DNA of 64,000 bases from an uncultured Alphaproteobacteria bacterium. GTDB lineage: Bacteria > Pseudomonadota > Alphaproteobacteria > HIMB59 > GCA-002718135. Positions 57,243 to 64,000 of the stretch are shown here, piece by piece. Position numbers and translations under genes: made by a program. Where the stretch lies: the NCBI GenBank assembly GCA_902587565.1, contig CACILT010000003.1:62001-126000 (forward strand). The letters run 5' to 3'. Under the pieces are notes generated by a model. It did not search any database and had not been told where the DNA came from. It saw nothing but the letters and a program-made list of their open reading frames with translations. How positions within the stretch are numbered: the first letter of the stretch is position 1; the number at the start of each line of letters is the position of its first letter.

Positions 57243-57269
57243 ACCTAGCTCTAGTGAATAGAGCTAGGT
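57243..57269 (-). promoter_or_regulatory. Intercistronic hairpin between MalE-type and MalF-type genes
   Basis: A 10-bp perfect inverted repeat (ACCTAGCTCT / AGAGCTAGGT) with a 7-base loop lies 13 bases after the binding-protein stop and 13 bases before the permease ATG. There is no following T-run on the minus strand. The position matches the hairpin at 34674 in the other importer operon and suggests transcript stabilisation or partial termination that favours the binding protein. Confidence 0.7.
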
Positions 57270-57282
57270 ATTTTATTAATTG

Positions 57283-58611
57283 TTAGAAGTAACCAGCGTC
57301 TTCCATAATTTCAGTTGCTTTCTTTGAAGCAGTAGCTAGCGCATCTTCAGGAGATTTGTCCCCAAGAATAGCAGCTTGAAGTTCTGGATATAGAACGTTA
57401 GTAAATTCAATCCACTCAGGAATTAGTGGTGGAGTGAATGCATCTTCAGCTAATGACATTTTGAAAGTTTCAAATACCATTAACATAAACTCATCACCCT
57501 CAGCTTTCTTTTCAGCAATAATTGCATCCCAAATAGCTGGACGAGTTGGTGATAGTCCACCTCTTGCTTCAATCATTTGTGCTTTATTACTAGTTAAAGC
57601 CCATAAGAATGATGCAGCTGCTTCTTTATCTGGACATGACTCTGTCATTGAGAAAGAGTGTGATCCTGACCAACCTGTTCTTAAACCACCAGAACCCATT
57701 GGTGCACGTACAAGTCCAATATCTCCAGCAACTTTTGAGTTTTCTGGATCATTAAAGAAACCTGCCCATCCTGCCCAGTCAAGGTTCATGGCAATTGTTC
57801 CACTTGCAAAACCTAATCCAGTGTCATCCCAAAGATAGTTTAAAACACCGTCAGGAACTGCTTTTGCATTATACAAATCAATGAACCATTGAAGAGCTTC
57901 AACACCTGCAGCGGAATTAAATATTGGACGATAATCTTCGTCAAATAATGCTCCACCATTTGCAATTACAAGTTCATAAAAACGACCTGCTATAGCTTCT
58001 TCTTTACCAACATATTGAGTTCCGTAGAAATCAGGTGGGTTTGAGAAAAAGATAGCTTGATCTTTAACTTGATCCCAAGTTTCAGGTGGTGTTAAATCAT
58101 AGCCATACTTTGCTTTAAAGTTAGCTTTGTTATCAGCATCTTCATATAAACTTTTTTGATAATATAAATTACTCACATCACTGTGTCTTGGCATTTGTAC
58201 CAATCTTCCATCAACAGTAGAGTGCTCTAATATTAATGGCGTGTAATCTGCTAAAACAGATGCAGGCATAATATTATTTAAGTCTGTGTAAATATTACCA
58301 TACTGAGATGCAAAACTTGTGTGGTTAGAAGCTACACAAAAATCTAAATTGCCAGAAGCAATATCTTTCTTAATCTCTTTATCTAATTCAAAGTGATTTT
58401 TTTGTGTGACGATTTCAATTTTTCCACCTGTGTTTTCTTCCCACCATGGAATTACTTCATTGTATAAGCCTTCGTATTGACCTCCGCCGATAAGTTTAAC
58501 TCTTAGAGTTACACCAGAAAAATCTCCCCATAACTCAGTTTCTGCTTTTGCAGAAAATGAACCAAAGAAAGATACGGCAAGAATCAATGATAAAAATAAT
58601 CTTAACATCAT
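57283..58611 (-). CDS. Periplasmic sugar-binding protein of CUT1-type importer (MalE-like)
   Basis: A 442-residue family 1 solute-binding protein. The signal peptide (about residues 1-23, ending FSAKA) leads into ETELWGDFSGVTLRVKLIGGG. Domain stretches include GYDLTPPETWDQVKDQA near residue 165, GLGFASGTIAMNLDWAGW near 270 and GSHSFSMTESCPDKEAAASF near 315. Two consecutive ATGs are present; GGAGG at 58613-58617 is only one base from the first and four from the second (58608), so the second may be used. It is the first transporter gene of the operon running to 53742. Confidence 0.9.
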   Translation of the reverse strand: MMLRLFLSLILAVSFFGSFSAKAETELWGDFSGVTLRVKLIGGGQYEGLYNEVIPWWEENTGGKIEIVTQKNHFELDKEIKKDIASGNLDFCVASNHTSFASQYGNIYTDLNNIMPASVLADYTPLILEHSTVDGRLVQMPRHSDVSNLYYQKSLYEDADNKANFKAKYGYDLTPPETWDQVKDQAIFFSNPPDFYGTQYVGKEEAIAGRFYELVIANGGALFDEDYRPIFNSAAGVEALQWFIDLYNAKAVPDGVLNYLWDDTGLGFASGTIAMNLDWAGWAGFFNDPENSKVAGDIGLVRAPMGSGGLRTGWSGSHSFSMTESCPDKEAAASFLWALTSNKAQMIEARGGLSPTRPAIWDAIIAEKKAEGDEFMLMVFETFKMSLAEDAFTPPLIPEWIEFTNVLYPELQAAILGDKSPEDALATASKKATEIMEDAGYF

Positions 58612-58688
58612 TCCTCCATATTTATTAATTTATAAGAGTATGATGCAATTATTTGAAAAAAATACAATAACTTTAGAATAAAATTACA

Positions 58689-59774
58689 CTAATAGTGAAC
58701 AATCGTCCCAGGTTGAGAATTAGACTCAAGACAGGCATAAACTAAAGCCATTGTATTATAAGCATTATCTACTGAATGAGTTAATTTAGTCTCTTCCCCT
58801 GATGCATATCTTTGTAAACTAGACATAGTGCCTATAAATGCATCCGGAAACCAAGTGCCTACATTCTTTACTTTTGTCCAATCAACGTCTTTTGTTGATA
58901 TTTCAATTTCTTCTGGTTCTCCATTTGGATAATTAAGAAGTAATCCAAATTTTATAAATGCTGCACCGTCTAAACCCTCGACCCTAGCATACGCATGTGA
59001 GTGTTTCATACCATGCGAAGAATTATCATGAGTATGATTTATAGATAAACAACATCTGACATCATCTTCATATTGAAGAATTATACTTGATCTAGCATCG
59101 GCTAAGTTTGGTAAGTTAGGATGTTTTACTGATTTACAATGTACACTAGTTGGATTTCCAAGAACTGATCGTATCCAATCTAAATAATGAATAGAGTGGA
59201 GTGGAACTTCAACATTATCTAATGTTTCTAAAAAAGGCCAAAGATGCCAAGGGGTACCTACGCTTAAACTTATTTCTAATTCAGTTAGAGTACCTAACAT
59301 ATTTTTATCTATTGCTTCTCTTAAAGCAATCATCATCGGACTAAATTTTAATTGAAGATTAACACATGCAATAATATTTTTTTCATTAATGATTTCTTTA
59401 ATTCTTTTTGCTTGAGTCATACTATTACCCATTGGTTTTTGTAATTGGCAAATAGAATTATTTGGAATCTTTTGTACAATACCTAATAGAACTTGAGGAG
59501 GGACTGCTATATCAAAAACTACATCTTTTTCTGCTAATGCTTCTTCCTCAGTAGAATAAATTTTTTCTATTGAAAAAGTTTCAGCACATTTTTTTGCTTT
59601 TTCTACATCAGGATCATAAATCCCTTTTACAGGAAAGTTAGCTTTTTTATATGCTGGCAAATGAGCGTCACTTACTATTCCACCAGCTCCAATGATGACA
59701 ATTGGTTTTTTATTTTTTGGAAGTTCCCAAACAGTATTTAAATTTGCTATATCTTCAGTAGTAATTTTTTCCAT
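58689..59774 (-). CDS. Gfo/Idh/MocA family oxidoreductase (2)
   Basis: A 361-residue dehydrogenase-like protein. The Rossmann start is IVIIGAGGIVSDAHLPAY near residue 26, after a 20-residue leader not usual for the family. The E-K-P motif reads QLQKPMGNS near residue 112, so the catalytic Lys is kept but Glu is Gln. PLHSIHYLDWIRSVLG near 192 carries the substrate-site His and Asp. It could oxidise a sugar, giving the lactone step in the deoxy-sugar route, but this is inference. It is transcribed toward the MalE-type gene, away from the mutarotase gene. Confidence 0.83.
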   Translation of the reverse strand: MEKITTEDIANLNTVWELPKNKKPIVIIGAGGIVSDAHLPAYKKANFPVKGIYDPDVEKAKKCAETFSIEKIYSTEEEALAEKDVVFDIAVPPQVLLGIVQKIPNNSICQLQKPMGNSMTQAKRIKEIINEKNIIACVNLQLKFSPMMIALREAIDKNMLGTLTELEISLSVGTPWHLWPFLETLDNVEVPLHSIHYLDWIRSVLGNPTSVHCKSVKHPNLPNLADARSSIILQYEDDVRCCLSINHTHDNSSHGMKHSHAYARVEGLDGAAFIKFGLLLNYPNGEPEEIEISTKDVDWTKVKNVGTWFPDAFIGTMSSLQRYASGEETKLTHSVDNAYNTMALVYACLESNSQPGTIVHY

Positions 59775-59924
59775 AGGAAATATTTGTAACTAAATTTTTT
59801 AAAAAAGCAATGAATCATACAGTTATAAAAATTTAGATCAGAAAAAATTATGAATAACTAATGATTTTATTTCATTTCATTATCAGTTCTGTGTTAAGTT
59901 AGTTTAAATAATTAAGGAGGGTAT

Positions 59925-60254
59925 ATGGCTATACAAAGATATGGAATGGCTGTCAGGTTGAAAGATGAGAAAAGACAATATTATATCGACAATCATGCAA
60001 ATGTTTGGCCTGAAGTTTTAGAAGAATTAAAAAAAATTAATGTTCAAAATTATAGTATCTTCTTAAAAGAAGATTTTATGTTTGGATATCTTGAGTATAC
60101 AGGGAATGATTTTGATGGTGATATGGGAAAAATGCAACAAATACCAATTGTAGATAAATGGACTAAACTAATGATAGATTGCTTTAATCCTTTCCCAAAT
60201 AATGATGATAATGAATCCTGGGTTATGATGGATCAAATTTTTTTTATGGAATAA
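59925..60254 (+). CDS. L-rhamnose mutarotase family protein (L-rhamnose/L-fucose anomerase)
   Basis: A 109-residue protein of the RhaM family (dimeric ferredoxin-like fold). It has QRYGMAVRLKDEKRQYYIDNHANVWPEV at residues 3-30 with the active-site His of HANVW, and the family pattern PIVDKWTKLM-x-CFNPFP near 75-91. It interconverts anomers of 6-deoxy sugars, feeding the dehydrogenase. A strong AAGGAGGG ribosome site (59914-59921) lies four bases before the ATG. It starts the plus-strand mutarotase-epimerase-MetE-like operon. RhaM versus fucose mutarotase cannot be split here; fucD favours fucose. Confidence 0.87.
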   Translation: MAIQRYGMAVRLKDEKRQYYIDNHANVWPEVLEELKKINVQNYSIFLKEDFMFGYLEYTGNDFDGDMGKMQQIPIVDKWTKLMIDCFNPFPNNDDNESWVMMDQIFFME

Positions 60255-60257
60255 TTG

Positions 60258-61220
60258 ATGACTGTTTTAGTTACAGGTGGTTTAGGATTTATTGGATCTA
60301 AGGTTGTTTTGCAATTACTGAAAAAAGATATTGATGTTTTAGTGACAGATCTAGATATTGTAAAAAATAAAGACAAGCTTGAAAATAACATATTAAAAAT
60401 TGGGAAAAATAAAGACAAAGTAAAATATCAAAAATTAGATATTACCAATTATAAAGAAATTGAAAATATTTTTCAAAATAACAAAATAGATTCAGTTATT
60501 AATTTAGCATATGGAATTGGAACTATATGTGAAGAAAATCCTTTACTAGCAAGTAAAATAAATATTGTTGGAACTACTTCGATATTTGAAATGATTGTTA
60601 AATATAAAATTAGACGATTAGTGTTTGCAAGTAGCGAAACCGTTTATGGTGCCCATCAAGAATTTTTTGGAAACAGAGCTGTAACAGAAGAAGATTATTC
60701 AGGTATTAATAATCACTTTTATACATACGGTGTGATGAAACTTCTTAATGAGTTTATGGCTGAAAAATATATCAAAAAACATGGATGTAGTATTGCCTAT
60801 ACTAGACCATCAGTTGTATTTGGTTATGGTAGGCAGAATACTGCAATAAACTGGGCTGAAGATTTTGCAGCTAAACCCGCTATGGGACAAGCAGCTCATT
60901 TACCATTTTCAAAAAAAAATAGAGACAATTGGATCTATGTAGAAGATTGTGCAGAACAACTTGTTCGTTTAGCATTAAAAGAAACTTTAAATTTTTCTTG
61001 CTTTAATACAGGAGCAGAAACTTTAAATGGCACTCAATTAGAGGCAACTGTAAAAAAAATAATTCCAGATGCAGAAATCTATTTTGATGAAAATGTTAAA
61101 TCAACACCTTTAATTGATGATCAAAATGATGAAAGAATACGAAAAGAAATAGATTTTAATCCAAGATCCTTTGAAGAAGGTGTTAAATGTCTTATACAAG
61201 ATGTGAGAGAAAGTAATTGA
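60258..61220 (+). CDS. NAD-dependent epimerase/dehydratase family (extended SDR)
   Basis: A 320-residue extended SDR starting at the ATG at 60258, three bases after the mutarotase stop. NAD-binding GGLGFIGSKV is at residues 7-16, FASSETVYGAHQ near 122 holds the catalytic Ser region and YGVMKLLNE near 157 the Tyr and Lys. Relatives are nucleotide-sugar epimerases and, in catabolic loci, hexose or uronate dehydrogenases. In this operon it may oxidise the deoxy sugar at C1, a step otherwise not covered; that is a guess. Confidence 0.82.
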   Translation: MTVLVTGGLGFIGSKVVLQLLKKDIDVLVTDLDIVKNKDKLENNILKIGKNKDKVKYQKLDITNYKEIENIFQNNKIDSVINLAYGIGTICEENPLLASKINIVGTTSIFEMIVKYKIRRLVFASSETVYGAHQEFFGNRAVTEEDYSGINNHFYTYGVMKLLNEFMAEKYIKKHGCSIAYTRPSVVFGYGRQNTAINWAEDFAAKPAMGQAAHLPFSKKNRDNWIYVEDCAEQLVRLALKETLNFSCFNTGAETLNGTQLEATVKKIIPDAEIYFDENVKSTPLIDDQNDERIRKEIDFNPRSFEEGVKCLIQDVRESN

Positions 61221-61223
61221 TAT

Positions 61224-62252
61224 ATGAGTTACACAACAACAGTCACAGGTAGTTATCCTAGAAAAGAAGTACAAAAAGATACACTGCGTAAACCGAGTGT
61301 TTCAGAAGAAGAGTCTTTTGAAATGATTAAATGGGCAGTTAAAGAACAGTCTGATCTTGGACTTGATATTATTACTGATGGTGAAGGATACAGAGAAAAT
61401 ATGTATTGGTTTTATCAATTACGATTGGATGGAGTAGATGCAATAAATAAAATTCGAAAAGACTTTACACTTGGTGGTTCAATGAAAGGTGTAGATTTAA
61501 GTAAAACTCATGGAACAAAAGGATTTGGAATTGAGTGTGCAGTTATAAAAGATGAAGTTAAAAATCTGAAAACTGGTTTGGCAAAAAAATGGAGGGTTGC
61601 GAGAGATAATACTCCTTCAAACGTGAGAGTGAAACAAACAATTACTGGTCCTCATATGCTGGCAAGATTTAGTGTTAATGAAAGACCTGATCTCTATCCT
61701 GATGACATTGCTTTAGCAAAAGCTTATGCGAATGCTTTAACCGTAGAACTAGAAGAAATCGTAAGTGAAGGATGCGATTATGTTCAATTTGATGAACCGG
61801 TTTGGACAGAAAATGTAAATGAAACAAAATGGGCCGCTGAAATACTAAATGGAATTATTGAAAAATTTCCTAATGTAGATTTTAACCTTCATGTATGTGG
61901 CGGTAATGCTCACAGGAAAAGAGGTTTTTTTGGAAAATACACTGATATGATTGAGGCGTTTAAGATTTTAAAAGTTGATGAAATACATCTAGAGCACTGC
62001 AGCTTACATTATAAAATGTTGGATGTTTTTGATGATTGGAAATTTGATGGAAAAGTATCTCTTGGAGTAATTGATCAAAGAATTGATAATACGGAAACAG
62101 AGGAAGACATTATAAAAGCTATTAAACCTGCTCTAGAATATTTTCCTAAAGAAAAAATATTATTAACCAGTGAGTGCGGATTTGGTCATGTACCAATAGA
62201 TATTGTTAAAAATAAAATAAAAATGTTGGTTGCTACCGCAAAAAAATTATAA
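61224..62252 (+). CDS. Cobalamin-independent methionine synthase-like (MetE C-terminal domain only)
   Basis: A 342-residue TIM-barrel matching the C-terminal catalytic half of MetE. It has TTVTGSYPR at the start, IITDGEGYRENM near residue 52, QFDEPVWTE near 190, and the zinc ligands in LHVCGGN (H-x-C, near 222-224), HLEHCSL near 254 and SECGFGH near 316. There is no N-terminal MetE domain. Such single-domain proteins can be methionine synthases using simple donors or other methyl/thiol transferases. Four bases follow the epimerase stop, so it is in the deoxy-sugar operon, an unexpected setting for methionine synthesis. Confidence 0.82.
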   Translation: MSYTTTVTGSYPRKEVQKDTLRKPSVSEEESFEMIKWAVKEQSDLGLDIITDGEGYRENMYWFYQLRLDGVDAINKIRKDFTLGGSMKGVDLSKTHGTKGFGIECAVIKDEVKNLKTGLAKKWRVARDNTPSNVRVKQTITGPHMLARFSVNERPDLYPDDIALAKAYANALTVELEEIVSEGCDYVQFDEPVWTENVNETKWAAEILNGIIEKFPNVDFNLHVCGGNAHRKRGFFGKYTDMIEAFKILKVDEIHLEHCSLHYKMLDVFDDWKFDGKVSLGVIDQRIDNTETEEDIIKAIKPALEYFPKEKILLTSECGFGHVPIDIVKNKIKMLVATAKKL

Positions 62253-63095
62253 TTAAATTTTATAGATTCTTTCGGCATTAGAACTTGCAATTTTCTTTGC
62301 CTCATCATCTGAAAGATTACCTAAAATGGTATGTGTAACTTTAATCCACTCTTGAATACCTTTACCAGCATTGACTACTGGATAATCACTGCCCCAAACC
62401 ATTCTATCAGGACCAAAACATTCTAAAGCATGGTCTACATATGGTTTTATTGTTTCATATGATGAAGTGCCAGGTGCACAATAGGCCATTAAACCTGATA
62501 GTTTGCAAGTAACATGAGGTAATTCAGATAAAGACTTTATATCTTTACCCCATTCGTCAATCTCACCTGATGCAATTGGTGGAACTCCACAATGATTTAA
62601 TATCAGATCCATTTGATCACATTCTTTAGCAAATTCTTTTGCAATTTTTAGCTGTGTTGGTAAAAAACAAATATCAAATGGTTTACCAGCTAAACCAATT
62701 TTTTTTACATTGTTTCTTAATACCGGATTTTGAGAAAATTCATCAGGCATGACATGGAAAATTCTTCTGTATCCAACTACATTCATATTGATGGTTTCTT
62801 CCAACCACTGATCGAAAGAATTTTCTTCTTCAGGTCTTATTGAAACAATTAAACCCTTCATATTGCTATCTGGTTGATCCATAATAGATTTTATAAACTT
62901 TGCTTCTTTTTTATAATCAGCATCGTCTACTCCAGTTTCCATGAATAGTGTGCCTTTTATAGTAAATTCTTTTGTGAGTTCTTTATAGTCTTCTAAGGTA
63001 AAATTTCCTTTATCGATCGGTGGAAATTCATTTGCCCAGCTATATCCTACTTGGTCACGGTACATTAGATGTTGATGTGTATCAATAAGATCCAT
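62253..63095 (-). CDS. COG3618 amidohydrolase, probable L-fuconolactonase-type sugar lactonase
   Basis: A 280-residue amidohydrolase-2 TIM barrel. Metal and catalytic residues appear in LIDTHQHLMY (H-x-H) near residue 6, LILNHCGVPP near 168, and VWGSDYPVVNAG near 233 (catalytic Asp). N-terminal GYSWANEFPPIDKGNFTLEDYKEL-like sequence (18-40) matches L-fucono-/L-rhamnono-lactonases of COG3618. It would hydrolyse the sugar lactone to the acid used by fuconate dehydratase. It abuts the convergent MetE-like gene with no gap. Confidence 0.85.
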   Translation of the reverse strand: MDLIDTHQHLMYRDQVGYSWANEFPPIDKGNFTLEDYKELTKEFTIKGTLFMETGVDDADYKKEAKFIKSIMDQPDSNMKGLIVSIRPEEENSFDQWLEETINMNVVGYRRIFHVMPDEFSQNPVLRNNVKKIGLAGKPFDICFLPTQLKIAKEFAKECDQMDLILNHCGVPPIASGEIDEWGKDIKSLSELPHVTCKLSGLMAYCAPGTSSYETIKPYVDHALECFGPDRMVWGSDYPVVNAGKGIQEWIKVTHTILGNLSDDEAKKIASSNAERIYKI

Positions 63096-63184
63096 AAATA
63101 ATACCTACCATAATATATTTGATGATAAAACTATTTTTTATTAATACATATTTAATTAGTTTAATAATAATTTAAAATAAAGAA

Positions 63185-64000
63185 ATGAATGTATTACTAA
63201 CTGGTGGAGCTGGGTATATTGGAAGCCATGCTGCACTTTCCCTATTAGATAAAGGTCATAAAGTTCATATTATTGATGACTTATCTACTGGTCATGAAGA
63301 CCTCATCCCACAAAAAGCAAAATTCACAAATTGTAATATAAGTGATGAAAATACAGTTTCCGATATAATTAAATCAAATAAATTTGATTTGCTTATGCAT
63401 TTTGCTGGATATATTCAAGTTGAAGAATCAGTAAGGCAGCCAGAAAAATATTTCGAAAATAATACCAATAATGCAATAAAACTATTCAATATTTGCAAAA
63501 AAAATAATTTAGATAAAATTGTATTTTCTTCTACTGCTGCAGCATATGGGGAAGTTAGTCAAAATAAATTAATAGATGAAGACACTAATCTAAATCCACA
63601 AAGTCCATATGCAGAATCTAAGATTAAAACAGAGAAATTTTTATATGAAAATCAAGATGATTTTAAATTTATTATTTTAAGATACTTTAATGTTGCTGGT
63701 GCAGATAAAAAAATGAGATCAGGACAAGTATCCAAAAAATCTACTCATCTAATTAAAATACTATCAGAAGTGATTATTGGCAAAAAAGATCATATTGAAA
63801 TTTTTGGCAAAGATTATGATACTCCAGATGGAACAGCAATTAGAGATTATATTCATGTTTCTGATCTTGCTGATATTCATGTAGAGGTATCAAAGTATCT
63901 GTTAGAAAATTTAGAATCCAATTTATTTAATTGTGGATATGGAAAAGGTTTTAGTGTTTTAGATGTTGTAAATGCTGCAAACAAAATTTATCAAAATAAA
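63185..64000 (+). CDS. galE: UDP-glucose 4-epimerase, N-terminal part (runs off window edge)
   Basis: An open frame of 272 codons from the ATG at 63185 to the window end. The start MNVLLTGGAGYIGSHAALSL is the GalE NAD-binding motif. HFAGYIQVEESV near residue 79, FSSTAAAYG near 115 and the catalytic YAESK near 142 follow, with LRYFNVAGAD near 165 and GTAIRDYIHVSDLADIHV near 218 highly typical of GalE. It interconverts UDP-glucose and UDP-galactose for envelope polysaccharides or galactose use. Only the last part is missing because of the window border. Confidence 0.93.
   Translation, partial: MNVLLTGGAGYIGSHAALSLLDKGHKVHIIDDLSTGHEDLIPQKAKFTNCNISDENTVSDIIKSNKFDLLMHFAGYIQVEESVRQPEKYFENNTNNAIKLFNICKKNNLDKIVFSSTAAAYGEVSQNKLIDEDTNLNPQSPYAESKIKTEKFLYENQDDFKFIILRYFNVAGADKKMRSGQVSKKSTHLIKILSEVIIGKKDHIEIFGKDYDTPDGTAIRDYIHVSDLADIHVEVSKYLLENLESNLFNCGYGKGFSVLDVVNAANKIYQNK

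Noticed and set aside
57434..57838. A 134-codon plus-strand frame inside the MalE-type gene
   Set aside because: Long only because the opposite strand lacks stops there; no domain or upstream ribosome site.

Overview
The window comes from an AT-rich genome with tightly packed genes. I judge it to be a streamlined marine alphaproteobacterium. The evidence is the alphaproteobacterial cox gene order, the abundance of Lys/Asn/Ile codons, the many 1-11 bp gene overlaps, and the mix of FrcABC-like and MalFGK-like sugar importers with a non-phosphorylating deoxy-sugar acid route. It would fit a SAR11-like or AEGEAN-169/HIMB59-like lineage, but that placement is inference and no marker tree was possible. 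I see no rRNA, tRNA, CRISPR array, insertion sequence or prophage gene, and no gene-free stretch longer than 300 bases.

Region 1 (1-24.5 kb) is housekeeping. It opens with the start of thrC, an M32 carboxypeptidase and a cytochrome c oxidase operon read on the minus strand: ctaC, ctaD, ctaB, a 35-residue CoxF-like protein, ctaG, ctaE and SURF1. rsmE and ubiA diverge. A plus-strand envelope operon follows: an MsbA-like exporter, a DUF374 acyltransferase, waaA, lpxK and an LpxL-type acyltransferase. Next come xseA and tadA (minus); a class-I glutamine amidotransferase-like hydrolase, an RsuA/RluB pseudouridine synthase and rsmD (plus); then pgi, a BamF-like lipoprotein, lspA, ileS and ribF (minus).

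Region 2 (24.5-37 kb) mixes sugar and lipid functions: xylose isomerase, a sulfatase without a leader, a glyoxalase, three paralogous membrane fatty-acid desaturases, a sterol-desaturase-type hydroxylase, a phytanoyl-CoA dioxygenase-like protein, a PanB-like protein lacking a key Asp, and an FrcBCA-type sugar importer.

Region 3 (37-63 kb) is a large carbohydrate and sugar-acid catabolic region, mostly on the minus strand. It holds a second FrcABC-type importer, two Gfo/Idh/MocA dehydrogenases, IolD, two D-2-hydroxyacid dehydrogenases and a MalEFGK-type importer. It also holds nearly all steps of an oxidative L-fucose (or related 6-deoxy sugar) pathway: mutarotase, COG3618 lactonase, L-fuconate dehydratase, BDH2-like SDR, FAH-family hydrolase and LldD-type lactate dehydrogenase. 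Embedded in it is a less familiar module: an enolase-superfamily dehydratase, a class-III CoA-transferase, a substrate-binding-protein fold with no signal peptide, two MaoC proteins (one lacking the catalytic His) and an RraA-type aldolase. The window ends inside galE.

No recognisable transcription factor occurs anywhere in the window. Each of the three ordinary periplasmic binding-protein genes is followed by a strong hairpin, which suggests expression is set at the RNA level.
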